Assembly (NCBI GenBank): GCA_015680685.1
Contig: MNCI01018957.1
Coordinates: 249,924-313,923 of the forward strand
DNA length: 64,000 nucleotides
Direction of reading: 5' to 3'
DNA from: Gnetum montanum
Taxonomy: Eukaryota; Streptophyta; Gnetopsida; Gnetales; Gnetaceae
Shown here: piece after piece, positions 11,601-23,629 of the stretch
Numbering within the stretch: position 1 is the stretch's first letter
Layout of the letters: each line of letters begins with the position of its first letter
Translations under genes and position numbers: made by a program
The notes under the pieces: generated by a model
The model's input: the letters and a program-made list of their open reading frames with translations, nothing else
Told to the model about the DNA's origin: nothing
The model's database searches: none

Positions 11601-12496
11601 TGATGAGTTGCATTAAGTTGGCTACATCAACGAGGCTTAGTCGACACATCTTATCATGTGTCAAAGAGGCCCTGTCGACACAGTGTTAAAAATTAGCTAT
11701 AAATACGTGCTTGCAATAGCATTTATGACAAGTAGAGATTGTAGTTGTAGCAGAGCTCTTGCATTTTTTTGATTTGAAAGTTAGAATTTTTCCCTAAGTG
11801 CTTGTAGCAGGAGTAATTGAGTGTACAGATCTTTATTCGAGCATTGTTTTACTTGAGCATGATAGTGTGTGTTGCAATAAAGATGAGTTTTTTGATAAAC
11901 CTTGTAGCACTTTGGATAGATTAGCTATTACATTCATGCATTTAATGTTTTGAATTGTTTATTAAATGTTTTCAATTAGTTATTAAATATTTTCCAGTTA
12001 TTACATTAATGAGGCAATTAAATAAGATAGATTACACACATAAGTATGATTGCTTCGAGCATAACACATATTCACGTGGTAATCCCAGTAGCATTATTGC
12101 TTGGTACACCCAGTAGCATAATGCTTGGTCACCCAGCAATGGATACGTGGGTTCAGGATGTGTATGGAAAATGGGATTAGATACTTATGTTAGGATTAGT
12201 TAAATGATTAGTTAATTAGTTAAATTAAATTAGTTAATCAATTCCTTTTATCTACATTTCAAATACCCAACTATAAAAACACAAAATGATAAAAATTGAA
12301 TGCCTCAGTTACACTTAACCATACCAACGTACATCACAAGTGTAATTGGAAGGACAACGATTAATCTTAAGGCTAGATTTACTTCCTAAAGAGCTAGAGC
12401 ATCGAAAAAAAATAAAGTCCACAAAATTCAACCAGATCGTGCATGAACGCTTCGTGATTTGTATGGTTGGGCACAAGGGTACCTCGCCACTCATCA
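11601..12496 (+). repeat. 5' LTR of element 2
   Basis: TGATGAGTTGCATTAAG ... CGCCACTCATCA gives an 8-bp terminal inverted repeat. U3 has CATCAACGAGGC / GTCGACAC units, then the TATA box GCTATAAATACGTGC (about 11695-11710). The 3' end is followed one base later by the PBS. It aligns along its length with 23630-24565, which is longer mainly through extra U3 repeat units. Confidence 0.95.
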
Positions 12497-12497
12497 T

Positions 12498-12515
12498 TGG
12501 CATCATTGTTGGGAA
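12498..12515 (+). promoter_or_regulatory. primer-binding site of element 2 (tRNA-Asp-like)
   Basis: TGGCATCATTGTTGGGAA follows the LTR. Elements 3 and 5 have TGACACCATTGTCAGGGA and TAGCGTCATTTCTAGGGA at the same place. The consensus TGGCGCCATTGTCAGGGA differs from the complement of the plant tRNA-Asp(GUC) 3' end (TGGCGCCGTTGCCGGGGA, from memory) only by C-to-T or G-to-A changes. Athila and related elements are known for this primer type. Confidence 0.7.
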
Positions 12516-14173
12516 CTTTGTTTGTGAAACATGTGCTATTTAGGTCTAAGTGAATATCATTAATATCGTTGTATGAACCTAAAGGTCAATATCATTCCCA
12601 CTATACATAAAATTATAAAAGAACACTGACATTTCATTTTATATTGTAAGATGTCTTCTTCTTGCAAGCACGAAGATGCCAAACCACTGATCTCATAAGA
12701 GTTTAAATTGGTGTACAATCATCCAAATGATTTTGTATTGAACTTCACCTTCATCCTACACCAGGATGAACAAATGCAATGACGTGACATGCAAGGCAAT
12801 ATCATCTTACCTCTCGATAGATCTATGCTTGGGATGCTATTCAAAACCCTTAAGAAGTTGGGCATAGCAAATCTTCACGAAGAATACATTATGAATGGGT
12901 ATGACACTCGAAACTACTATCCAACTAAAACACAACACAAATGAGATCGGCATCAGGAGAAGCTCCACAAAGCCACAAAGGGGAAACATTTCTCTAACCC
13001 CTTATTCCTAATAAATTAAGAGGACAAAGAGGATCCTCCCCTTGAGGGTTTTCAACATGAAGATTCTTCATCCCCTATAATTGATGGCAAGGGTGTGAAC
13101 CTGACCCTGCAATCCATGATTCATAAATTGGGTTCAGGATAAAGTGACAGCCAAGGTAGAAACTTGGGAAAGCATCACAGTAACAAGGGATCTAAGGATG
13201 ATGATTGTAATAAGTGTAAGAGTGGTGGCAGATAGCATGATGGCAATGGTGGTCCACCTTCCCCTTCATCTAATTTTGAACATTCCTCTTCATCTAATGG
13301 TTCTCATGGAAGCTGCCATTAAAATAATCATGATGAAGGTAATTGACGAGATAACAATGGCCATGATGATCACCAAAATTGAAGGGGTGTCCAAAACATC
13401 ATCAGCATCATCAACACAGTGATGATGATGAACCTCTATTAGTGAATCAAAGCATGCTCAATATTGTGAAGGTGGTTAAAATTCCAACTAGGCATATGAA
13501 AGATAGTTGGATCAAGTGCCTAGACATGAACAATATTCCAAGATTTGAGGGGGGATACAATTATGATCTGCAAATGCATCTACAAGCTTTTCATGATGCC
13601 TATGCCTTACAAAACATAGAAAATGAGTGGTAGAAACTCAAGATTTTTCCAAGGACACTCATCCAGGAAGTTGAAATTTGGTATTGGTCCTTAGAGTTGG
13701 AATCCATTTGTCGATGGAGTACCATGTTAGAGCTCTTCAATGACAAATACCAAACATTCTCCAAAGTGTCTAATCTAAGAGGGAAAATCCAAGGCTAGAA
13801 ACAAGGAGCACATAAACCCTTGTGATGAGTGGTGAGGTACCCCTACACTCAACCATACAAAACGAGCGTTGCATGCGCAATCCGGTCAAACTCCGCAGAT
13901 GGACTAGTTGTGGCACCTAGATAGTTAGCCTTAGGTCGCAGTTCGCTATCTTCCCACCTAGACTAGTTTTGCATATGTCACGTATGGTTTAGTCTAGATG
14001 AGGTGTATGATGTGTTCTAATTCTAACGCTATTCCTGATGGCAGTGGAAAATAATATTAACTAAGCTAAGCTATGAGGGAAAGGGTAAGAAAATCTAATC
14101 TAGCCTAAGTGCGATGAGCAACCGATTCCTTGATCAACCGTACACATCTTGGACTTCGTGCACGACTACCACT

Positions 14174-14503
14174 NNNNNNNNNNNNNNNNNNNNNNNNNNN
14201 NNNNNNNNNNNNNNNNNNNNNNNNNNNNNNNNNNNNNNNNNNNNNNNNNNNNNNNNNNNNNNNNNNNNNNNNNNNNNNNNNNNNNNNNNNNNNNNNNNNN
14301 NNNNNNNNNNNNNNNNNNNNNNNNNNNNNNNNNNNNNNNNNNNNNNNNNNNNNNNNNNNNNNNNNNNNNNNNNNNNNNNNNNNNNNNNNNNNNNNNNNNN
14401 NNNNNNNNNNNNNNNNNNNNNNNNNNNNNNNNNNNNNNNNNNNNNNNNNNNNNNNNNNNNNNNNNNNNNNNNNNNNNNNNNNNNNNNNNNNNNNNNNNNN
14501 NNN
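14174..14503. other. assembly gap (330 N)
   Basis: This is a run of N inside the solo LTR. The right edge is a palindromic GCGATATCGC repeat, which probably caused the break. Open frames read across the Ns are meaningless. Confidence 1.
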
Positions 14504-14544
14504 GCGATATCGCGTACGTGATATCGCGGTGGACGCGATATCGC
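14504..14544. repeat. tandem palindromic GCGATATCGC units in solo-LTR U3
   Basis: Three copies of the self-complementary core GATATCGC occur in about 40 bp (GCGATATCGCGTACG, TGATATCGCGGTGG, ACGCGATATCGC), running up to the N gap. They occupy the U3 position where other family members carry CATCGACGAGG-type or GATATCATTG-type repeats. Confidence 0.85.
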
Positions 14545-15839
14545 AGCCTATGCGAATCGTGTCTCATCACCTTGGATGCCACCATGGGTTGATACTATTC
14601 ACTCTTACATCGATGCCTTGGCCATGATTATTCTTAGATAGAACAACTTCACCATATCATAGATGGGCTAAGAGAGGAAACAAGAAGAACCCTTGGGGTG
14701 TATGCCTAAGGAAGATTGTCTAAACTAGGAGCTCATTAGATCCAAAGGTTAATTGAGTAGGTAGCAAAAGAAGAAGGTGAGCTATGGAAAAGGAAAAGTG
14801 GTAAAGAGTATAATAGGGATCCATCCATTAGAAAATGAGAGGTTTTATTTTGTGATGAGGAGAAATCACTACTTGATGAAGTGGTGAACAAAAAGACCTT
14901 GCCCATCCAAAAATTTATTTTTGATATTTCGTCCTAGGTTGACAAGTTATGGGACTTTTTGAATGAAAAATTTCAAGCTGCTTTAAAGATTGCTAAAGAA
15001 TCCAAAGAGCAACATAGTGATCATAATTGCAGGAGGTGGAAAGAAGTTGAACATGCCTACCAAAGAGGTAAGGGCAAAGCTACTACCATTGAGGAAGTTG
15101 TGGGGTTTAACTTTGATGATGAAATTGAATGTGACATCTATCAATATGAGTATCCAAAGGGATGTTGCCATGTGATGTCACACTTACAAGAATCAGGGAT
15201 GTATGCATTGAATCCTCATCTAACATGTAGGCAAGCATCGCAACGATTGCCTTATCCTCAAGGCAGTCCAAGCCAGTTCCACCAATAGAAATAAGCTTAT
15301 TACCCAAGTGGAACTCCTTTACAATAGTATAAACATTACTAGCAATGGTACAAACCACAATTGTGGGGAATGCTAGCGCTAAGGCAGCAATACCCTTATA
15401 GGTAACTAGATCCATACATGTACTATGTCTAGCAACTCATCTCCCCTAGAAGCTTTGCAAGTCATACATCATTCTAGCATCACTATTACCCTTCAAAGTA
15501 CCACCAAACACATTCACCATTCACCCAAGGGGAAAACCATATCCATATCCTTATCATCCTTCACATCCCTTTGCACAAACACCTCCACATTAAACCTAGT
15601 TACCTCCTGCTCCATTCATGTAGGTTGAGAGTCCTCGATAGCTACAACACTAAAATGCTATAGGGGTTGTACACTCACAATCAATTTTTCAACCAAGTGG
15701 TCTAGATAATCAATCAAGAAAAATACCTTTCCTCTAGCCTAGTAGTCCTCTCCAGCCCTCACAACCTAGTCCAGTTGATTACCTTGCATCTTTAGCACCC
15801 TCATCCTTTACATCCAACACCTTTGATTTCCCTTCAAAC

Positions 15840-18800
15840 CAAGTGCCACCTAGGATTGGTACTGTAATGTTAATCCATGTTGTTTCTGATTGGATCAAGA
15901 CTAGTAATCTTCCTACAAAAAGATCTAATCTAGGAAGTCCACTCATCTATCTATAGATTGGTAGACAAGAGCCATGCAAAGCTCTTATTGACTCAAGTTC
16001 TAGAGTTAATCTCATCTCTCATGATATGTACAAGACCTAGAACTTGCCACCTCTCAGGAAGAGCAACATTCATCTAAAATTGGTAGATCAGTTAGATACT
16101 GTCTCTCTAGGATTGGTAGAGGACATCATGATCATAGTCTGTGGGTGGTCCTATCCTGCTGATTTTCTAGTAATCAAGGTGGACAATTGTAAAAGTGATT
16201 TCCCCATCATCATGGGAAGAGTTTGGTTAAGTACAGTTGACACACGAATGGGCATAAGAGACCTATCTCTAGAAATATCAAAGGAAAATGAACTAGGTAA
16301 GATTGAAAAAAAGTGTATTCCATGAATCGTGTACAACGACAATGGGTGCAATCATGTGCAAAAGACTTGGTCAATTAGAAGTACACACATTAAGGCATGT
16401 AATCAGTGTGCACAGGAAATTAATATTCAAAAATTTCTATATGTAGTAGCCACAAAGTAGGAGGGCACCTAGTGGCTAATAGTTGATCCAAGTAGTAGCA
16501 CATTATGCATGGAGCCTAACTTGTGCATATGTTAAAGGCATGGACAAAATTATACAAGTTCATTTCCAACTCCTTGATGAAAATGATGATACTTGTTAGG
16601 GAGAGTTGGAAATCCTAGATCATTTCAAGCAGAAGCCATTAGGACTAAAAAATTTACTGACCGATATGGAATATGCATCTCTAAAGAATGTAAACTGGTC
16701 ATAATTAGTGCTAAGCTTACTCCTGAACAAAAAGAGAAGCTGTTAAAGGTGGTGAAAAAATGGTCAACAACCTTTGCTTGGTCATATCCTGAGCTAACAT
16801 GAATCGATCCAAGAATATGCTGGCATTGTATTTACACTGACCCAGCCATGAAGCCTAGAAGGAAATCGTAGAGACAATTAGATTCCAAATTGAAGAAAAT
16901 CATCAAGGAGGAAATAGAGCAACTCCTCAAGGTGAGGTTCATCTATCTAATTGCAGATAGTGAGTGGGTTAGCCCACCCATGATTGTATCAAAGAAGGAT
17001 GGAAAATGGCAGGTCTGCATCAACTTTAGGTTATTGAATATGATAACCTTTAAAGATCACTTTCCTTTGCCATTTGTGGACCAAGTATTAGACACCATAT
17101 CCAAGAATTATTATTATAGTTTCTTTGATGGTTATAGCCGCTCTAACCAAATCCAAATTGCACTAGAAGACCAAGCCAAGACAACATGAACTTTTACATA
17201 CTATAAGATGCCATTTGGTCTATGGAATGCCACTACAACCTTTCAATGCTTGGTCCTTAGTATCTTGCAACAATAGATCAATAGTGGTGTTGAAGTCTTC
17301 ATGAATGAATTTTCCACCTATGGAGCTACCTTTGAGCAAGCCTTGGACTACCTAGAGCAAGTATTGTAGAGATGTGTAAAGACAAACCTATGGCTCAACT
17401 GGCAAAAGAGCCATCTCATGGTCCAAGAAGGCATAGTGCTAGGGCGTCAACTTTTACAAAAAGAGATTGAGGTAGACCTAGAAAAGCTAAGGGTCATCTA
17501 AAGAATAACAACCAAAGATTATTAAAGATGTTCGGTCATTCCTTGGACACACTGGCTACTATTGGCGATTTATAGAGAATTTCTCTGATATCGCAAAGCC
17601 ATTGGTAGAGCTCACAAAGAAAGACTCACCTTTTATCTGGACCAAGGAATGTGAACATGCATTCTAATAATTAAAAGAGAAACTCATAGAAACACCAATC
17701 CTATGAGCACCACACTAGTCCAAACCCTTCCACATTATGATAAATGCATCTAACTATACTTTAGGAGCTGCACTCATGCAGATGGATGATAAGAAACATC
17801 CATACTACATCCACTATGTGAGTAGAAGCATTGTGGAAGCATAGTTAAACTACACCACCATAGAGAAAGAACTTATGGCAATGGTGTATGCGCTTGGAAA
17901 GTTTAGGCACTGTGTGCTTGGTTATAAAGTATTTGTGCATACAAACCATAGTGCAATCTGCTTCCTCATGAATAAGTCGACAGTGAGCCCTCATGTCATA
18001 TAGTGGCTCATGATCTTGTAAGAATTCAATCTCACTATGGTAGATAGAAAAGGAACTAATAATGTGGTCACTGACCATATTTCTCACTTAATAAGGGATA
18101 ACACAGAGGAGGAGAGCCTAATCTCTAATTAATTTCTAGATGAACTCCTCTTTACAGGAGTAGTAAGTGAACAAACGCCTATGAAAGCAACATGGTATAA
18201 TGGCATTCTCACATATCTTCTCACTTAGGAGATGCCACAAGACTTGGATTTTAGGAAAAAACAACAATTTCTTTATCAAGTAAAATACTTCATGGAAATT
18301 AATAGATATCTCTACAAGGCATGTGCCAATTGCCTGATCTGTTGGTGTGTCCCTGACAAAGATCAATTGTCCATTCTCCGGGACGCTCATGAAGGACCTT
18401 GCGTATGCCACTATGTGGGGAGATGCACAACCATAAAAATCCTGATGGCAAGATACTATTATCCTACAATTTTTAGGGATGCTCACATGTTCATCAAGTC
18501 TTGTAAATGTTATCAACAAGATGGGGGGATGATTACTTGCATGGAAGGTCCTCAACAGTGGATTCAACCACTGAAACCTTTCGACATATGGGGCATTGAT
18601 TTTATGGGTCCCATCACACCCATGTCCAATGAAAAAGCGTATATTATAGTAGTAATTGACTATTGCACAAAATGAACAGAGGTAGTAGTTGTTATTGATT
18701 GCACATCATCTATTGTTGCTAGATTTATATAACAACATATTGTGAATAGGTTGGGGATGCCACGTTCACTAATCTTTGACAATGGAACATACTTCACAGG

Positions 18801-19495
18801 TGCCACCTTTAGAAAATTAATGCAACGCCTGTGGGTAGAACATAAAGTAACAGCACCTTACCACCCCCAATCCAATGGCCAAGCAAAGGTAACCAATTGG
18901 GAGATTACAAAAATACTAATGTGAACCATTAGCAAATATAGGAAGGATCAGAGTACAAAACTTAATGATGCTCTCTAGGCTTATCGTTCAACTTGGAAAC
19001 TTCCTATTGGCTATTCTCCCTATGAGCTAGTGTATGGAAAACTTCCAATGCTCCCAATTCAATCTGAGCTCTGTACACTCTCAATGACCTATGATCTAAA
19101 CCTTGACCTAAGTCTCCCACAAAAGGAAAGACTGATCAATCTAAATGTGCTAGATGGAAATAGATTAGTGGCCCTATCCATGAATGATGTGAACAAGGCA
19201 TTCATCAAGCAACATCATAACCTTAGAATTAGGAAAATAAAACTGTAATTAATAGATAAGGTTCTCTACATGAATCCCACACATGTACCTCAAAAGGTAA
19301 AATTTCAAACATTGTGGGAGGGACCTTATGTAATTAATCAAACCTTTCCCTCTAGGGCCATGATAATCTACAAACTTGATTGCCCAAATAAAAAGCAGTT
19401 AGTCAACATTCAACAAGTAAATCCTTTCCTTAAACCAAGCCAGGTCAATATAACCACCACCTCAACCTATGGACAACCATGTTCTATCTTTCAGA
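15840..19495 (+). pseudogene. pol of element 2: protease, RT, RNase H, integrase (degenerate)
   Basis: The protease has ALIDSSSRVNLIS (about 15984-16020) and FPIIMGRVWLSTVD (about 16200-16243). RT (about 16590-17450) has KKDGKWQVCINFRLLN and LPFVDQVLDTIS, with the active site as VFMNEFSTYG (about 17295-17325), so both catalytic Asp are changed (D-D to N-E). RNase H (about 17560-18110) has INASNYTLGAALMQ (usual Asp now Asn) and EKELMAMVYALGKFRH. Integrase has an HHCC zinc site (HEGPCVCHYVGR ... CKCYQ, 18388-18520), WGIDFMGP (18588-18611) and LIFDNGTYFTG (18770-18802). The catalytic Glu is replaced by Lys (NGQAKVTN, about 18876-18900). The C-terminal region ends near 19490. Premature stops are few enough that the order is unambiguous. 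Confidence 0.9.
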
Positions 19496-19510
19496 TCTCC
19501 TCCTTCCAAC

Positions 19511-19530
19511 TTAGTCATGGGGGAGATGGC
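19511..19530 (+). promoter_or_regulatory. internal polypurine-like tract after pol (element 2)
   Basis: TTAGTCATGGGGGAGATGGC is close to the terminal PPT of this element (CAGTTGTGGGGGTA, ending 23629) and to the tracts at the same position in elements 1, 3 and 5. Confidence 0.5.
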
Positions 19531-19534
19531 CATC

Positions 19535-21121
19535 CGTGGTTATCATCAACATGGCTTCTCACTTATTCTATTTTTTATTTTTCACATTTTTAATTTTTAC
19601 AAATTATTTATTTTACAAATTTTTGGATTTTCAAATTTTTCTAATTTCACATCATCTTTAGTACCTTGAAACTTTCTTGAGTATTTTACACTTTCTTATA
19701 TATTTTACTTTATTTTTCTTTCTTTTGTTCAAGTATGATATTTCCTTACTTTTGCTAATAAAATCACTTTATTGTCACAGGACACAGTGCTGTTGTTGTT
19801 GTTTACTAATGATGGTTTGTGCTTAATGTTGTGATTGTCGATGTCTGGTTTCTATTTTTAAATTCTGATGTTTGATGACTTTGACATGGTTTATTTTTCA
19901 TGGAACAGGTAGTGAGTCCACATCATTTGCCCATTCAATAAACTCTATGGTTTTTCTTGTTCTGGGAATTTGAGGTTCCTTCCATTAAAGAAACTTTTAA
20001 TCAATTGATGACCTTAGTAGTTTTGGAATTAGGAAGAATTCAAAGGTTTGTAAAGGGTGTGACTTCAAGGGGACTCAATACTCTTTGTCCTGTTCTTCTT
20101 GATTGAGTGCTTGAGTGTTTTTCATAGGCTTTTTACTGTTCCATACCACCCACTGACAAGAAGTCAAAACAACATCGTTGCATGGTGTCGTTCCCATTCA
20201 AAAAAAAACACACACAATGGAAATTCAAAGCACATCCCTTTGACATGAATAAAGTCCTTCCATGGTGTGGTTTCCATTAAAAAAATAACAATGAAAATTC
20301 AAAGCACATCCCTTGGATAAATAAACAGGCTACAAGCACTGGTTCTAGGACTCAAATGACATGAACCCATGCCTAACAATCCCCTCTAACTAAGGCCCTC
20401 TCTCTCACTTCCTACTTCTTTTTTCCTCTGTCTGTGGAATGGTGGTTGTCTTATGGAAGCACTCTTGTGTCTCAAGTGGGTGGATCAGTCTTAGGGTGGC
20501 AATGCGAAGTCACTAAAAGTGGATGGTTTTGGTTTGGACTAAGGATGGAACTTCTCGGGTCATTTTAACCACAAATTCCATAAGGGACTTCTTATGACCT
20601 CAATTCGGAACTTCATTCCACCTTCTCTATCATCCATCCATGTTGCCGTATTTCAGCTCACTATCGTGTTCTACGTTATGCTCTATGTCTTAGTTTGATG
20701 TATTGGAATTCTTGAGTACATCCTTTTAGGTTGGTCCTTAACTTGTCATGATTATTAAATCAACTATGGGGCCCATGGACTTCTTAGTTGAGGTTATGCA
20801 AGGGCAAAAAGGTTATGAGCCTGCTATGGGGAGGACCCACTTGCATAGCTTTTGGCTTGATTGGTTAAGGTTCCTTACCTTTGACATTGCCACAATATGA
20901 TCTTTCACATATTCCATTGCATAAACCACTTAGTACTCCTTAATCTTTCATTTCATTCATCCACTAAATCAATTTCTCTCCATTTTTCCAAATTTATGAG
21001 CTTCAAAATCCTCTTCTCATGTTTTCATACCATTCTTGGTCATCTGAGCTTTCATTTGATCCCAATTTCATTGAAAAATTCCTTGTATTTTGAAACTTTG
21101 ACCAAATTCAATGAAAGTCAA
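19535..21121 (+). other. non-coding spacer between pol and ORF3 of element 2
   Basis: No coding frame is seen. T-rich sequence (19550-19760) is followed by blocks conserved in all five elements, including AGTGAGTCCACATCAT (about 19910) and GGGCCCATGGACTTCTTAGTT ... GGAGGACCCACTTGCAT (20767-20850). Confidence 0.6.
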
Positions 21122-21290
21122 TAGTGGTTAATAGTTGCATCGATGAGGCCTCATCGACGTAGCCAACTGCATCGACGAGGCCCCATTGACAAGGCCTCAT
21201 TGATGTAGTTGACCACATCGACAAGGCCCCATCGACGAGGTCTCATTGATGCAGTGCTTACACCCTATATATACCACTGAGCACTTAGGA
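21122..21290 (+). promoter_or_regulatory. U3-like repeat module with TATA box upstream of ORF3
   Basis: Tandem CATCGACGAGGC / CCTCATTGATG units are followed by GATGCAGTG and then CCTATATATACC (about 21268-21279). The element's own LTR U3 has the same order: CATCTACGTGG-type units, AATGCAGTG, then CTATAAATATG (23640-23775). AG/GTAAGAT at about 21418-21425 could be a splice donor. The promoter role is inferred. Confidence 0.55.
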
Positions 21291-21519
21291 ATTTTTTGTC
21301 ATTTGCTCATAACACACAAGGATTTTTTGCAATTTTTCAGAGCCCAAAACCTTTCAGAGCTCATAACTTCCCAATTGTTTATCCAAATCACTTCATTTTT
21401 TGATCTTGCGCTTATTAGAGGTAAGATCTTTATCGTGAGGGCTACAAACCTTAAGGTTTCCAATGAAAAATTCGTGAAATGTTTTGGAAATTTTCCTAAC
21501 TCCCCCAAATCACCCATTC

Positions 21520-23387
21520 AGGAAACAACACCAAAGGCCTGCATAGTTATTGAACATTTGCGCCAAATCCAAGAACAACTCTTGAGCAAACAAGAGCAAC
21601 AAGTAGAAATGAGTGGAGCTGATCCATCTATGTATTGATCGACGATGAGTTACCTTAATGAGATGGCTCAAATAGTTAGCCAGATGGAGAGGGATGGCCC
21701 AATTTTCTTTTCCCAAAGAACGTAGTTGCCCTCAAGGTCAAATCCCAACACTTGAGAGGTGATAGTGTCACTATCACAACACCATTTATTCCTTGAAATA
21801 TCTAGAAATGCTGCCACTTTCTCAATGAGGTTGAAGGAAGGTGAAGGTGTGATTGTCTTGGTGGTGCAACACCAAGGGCAGGAAACAACGACAGAAGTGG
21901 TTGCTGACCATGTCATAGAAGCATTGAATGCACCCGCTTTGTCTAGACTAGACGCATTTGCACTCCAAGATGTGTAGATGTCCGCAGGCATGGTTAATGG
22001 GAAGTTGAACATAGCCTAGCATGGAAAATTGCTAGAACGACTAGTAGGAACTGGGCAACCAACTCCGTACATCTTTGATCTTTCGAATAACATTACTATG
22101 ACTTAGTCGAAGCTATTGAATGCAAGGGGTAGATGCAACATTTTAGAGGGCAACTAGAAACAACCTAGGAGCAAAATCAATGCTTGGCCATGGAGGTTGC
22201 TGACCTTCGTGCCCAACTTGTAGAACAAGCAATCCTTAACCCAACAGTGACAAGAGATGAAGCTATCAAACAACTTTAGGACTGATTTCAGAAGGCTGAG
22301 AAGGAAGCAATGATGACCATCTTCAAATAATCGATAACAGAAGCTGAAACATATTCAATCCAAAAGGACTTGAGATAGATGCGCCATAAAAATGAAGCAC
22401 TGACAGTGCAAAATTATCACCTGTGAAATGTTGATGCCTAGAAAGATCAAATGCAAGAATTCATTCATCAATAGCAAGAGCAGCTTGCCAGGGTAAACAC
22501 TGAATTGAGGAAATTGGTTACGGAAAACCATAATCTGTCAATGGAGGAGTTATGCACTTTACATCAAAAGTCTGCCATCAAGATTGCCGCCTAGAAGAAT
22601 GAAGCACTCAAATTTAAGAAAGTGAAAAATTACTACAAGGACTGGGTTGGCTTGCAACAAGAAATCAATGAGAAGCACATCTAAATGGCAAAGGCAAAAA
22701 TGAACGAAGCCCTCATGTAACTCTAATAAGGAAGAGAAACGGGGCAACCCATCCTTGATGGGATCAATGCCTACAACCAAGCAAAGATTCACTTGAAGGA
22801 GTTGCAGATTGAGGAAATGATAGAGTACATGGAGTTGGCCAATCTCTATTACACAAACCTAACAATGCTAACTATTGGACAACTGTGATGAGAATTGGAG
22901 AAGTAAGTGGCTAACTTGTATCTACTATATGTGGTTGAGTTCAAGACCACAAAGACACCAAGTAGAAGCTTGTGATCACAAATGCTAAACTTGAAGTTCT
23001 TAGAAGATGATTCAGAGATGATCTATCGCTGAGAACCTAGTTGGATGGATGAATGACTATCAAGAGCTAAAAGACATAGTCAGGGTATTTGACATTGAAT
23101 GCAAACAATTCATTGCATGGTTTGTCAATGCCAAGGAGTTGTTTCTAGTGATCCCATGTCCTTGGGATGTGCCCATTCCAACCCACATTAGGGAAGTTGT
23201 GTAAATGGTGCATAATCCTTGGAGTAAGGAGGAAAAAAAAATGAAAGCACTGTTGGATGTTTTCCGCCTCCCGCCTGAAGTTGCAACAGCAGCAGGACAG
23301 CCACAACCACCTCAACCACTGCCAGTGCATGAAGCCAGTGAAGGCCCCTCGGAGCTTTAAAAACCATCACTGCCTGGGAGTGTTTGA
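21520..23387 (+). pseudogene. ORF3 of element 2: coiled-coil protein, N-terminally deleted
   Basis: It begins within the ORF3 homology (TTPKACIVIEHLRQIQEQLL, about 21526-21585). The roughly 1 kb N-terminal domain present in element 1 (5990-6990) and element 5 is absent. EISRNAATFSMRLKEGEG (about 21790-21843) and DHVIEALNAPALSRLDAF (about 21910-21962) match element 4 (ISRNAASFQVML). A long Glu/Lys/Gln-rich coiled coil follows, and it ends PSLPGSV at the stop 23385-23387. Stops are frequent, often at Gln in the homologues. Its function in the element is unknown. Confidence 0.7.
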
Positions 23388-23629
23388 TCTTCTCCAACAA
23401 GCTTCACACCACCAAGGAACATGTTATCCAATTTTTGAAGAATTGAGTCATGGTGTTCAATTTTATGTCTTGAACACCATCATTTTTTGTAATGAGTTAA
23501 TTCGTACACTCCATTTTTTGTCAAGTCAATTAGTTTGTTTTGTTTGAAGAAAAGTCAGTCAATAATCCCATACCTTCCCAATTTTTGTAAAAGAACTCAA
23601 GTACAAGTTTTCACTCAGTTGTGGGGGTA

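Larger units (their letters stand above)
13818..14574 (-). mobile_element. solo LTR nested in gag of element 2, with 5-bp target duplication
   Basis: On the plus strand TGATGAGTGGTGAGGTACC begins at 13823 and TCTCATCA ends at 14569; reversed, this is an LTR of the same family. CCTTG flanks both ends (13818-13822 and 14570-14574). Removing the LTR and one CCTTG restores the gag text AAACCCTTGGATGCC, which matches the uninterrupted element 1 (ACCCTTGGACAT near 1340). CpG content is much higher than in the host element, so this insertion is younger. A 330-N gap lies within it. Confidence 0.95.
12651..15700 (+). pseudogene. gag of element 2, split by a solo LTR
   Basis: The likely start is ATG 12651 (MSSSCKHED). 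The N-terminal domain has DFVLNFTFILHQDEQMQ and MQGNIILPLDRSM (about 12735-12830), conserved in elements 3 and 5. A His/Gly/Ser-rich linker follows (about 13140-13430), then QSMLNIVKVVKIPTRHMKDS (13447-13506) and the capsid-like IPRFEGGYNYDLQMHLQAFH (13534-13593). A solo LTR interrupts at 13823-14569, and the frame resumes at 14570. The C-terminal part (14959-15290) has a Lys/Glu helix and CDIYQYEYPKGCCHVMSH, a Cys/His cluster that is not a standard CCHC knuckle. A Pro/Tyr/Gln-rich tail leads into protease. Several stops, for example tag at 13630, mark it as dead. Confidence 0.85.

Noticed and set aside
14114-14627. Open frames of 135-165 residues across the gap
   Set aside because: They consist almost entirely of N; there is no evidence of coding.
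21122-21260. CRISPR-like array of CATCGACGAGG units
   Set aside because: Units are imperfect, overlapping and without unique spacers, and the context is a plant retrotransposon.
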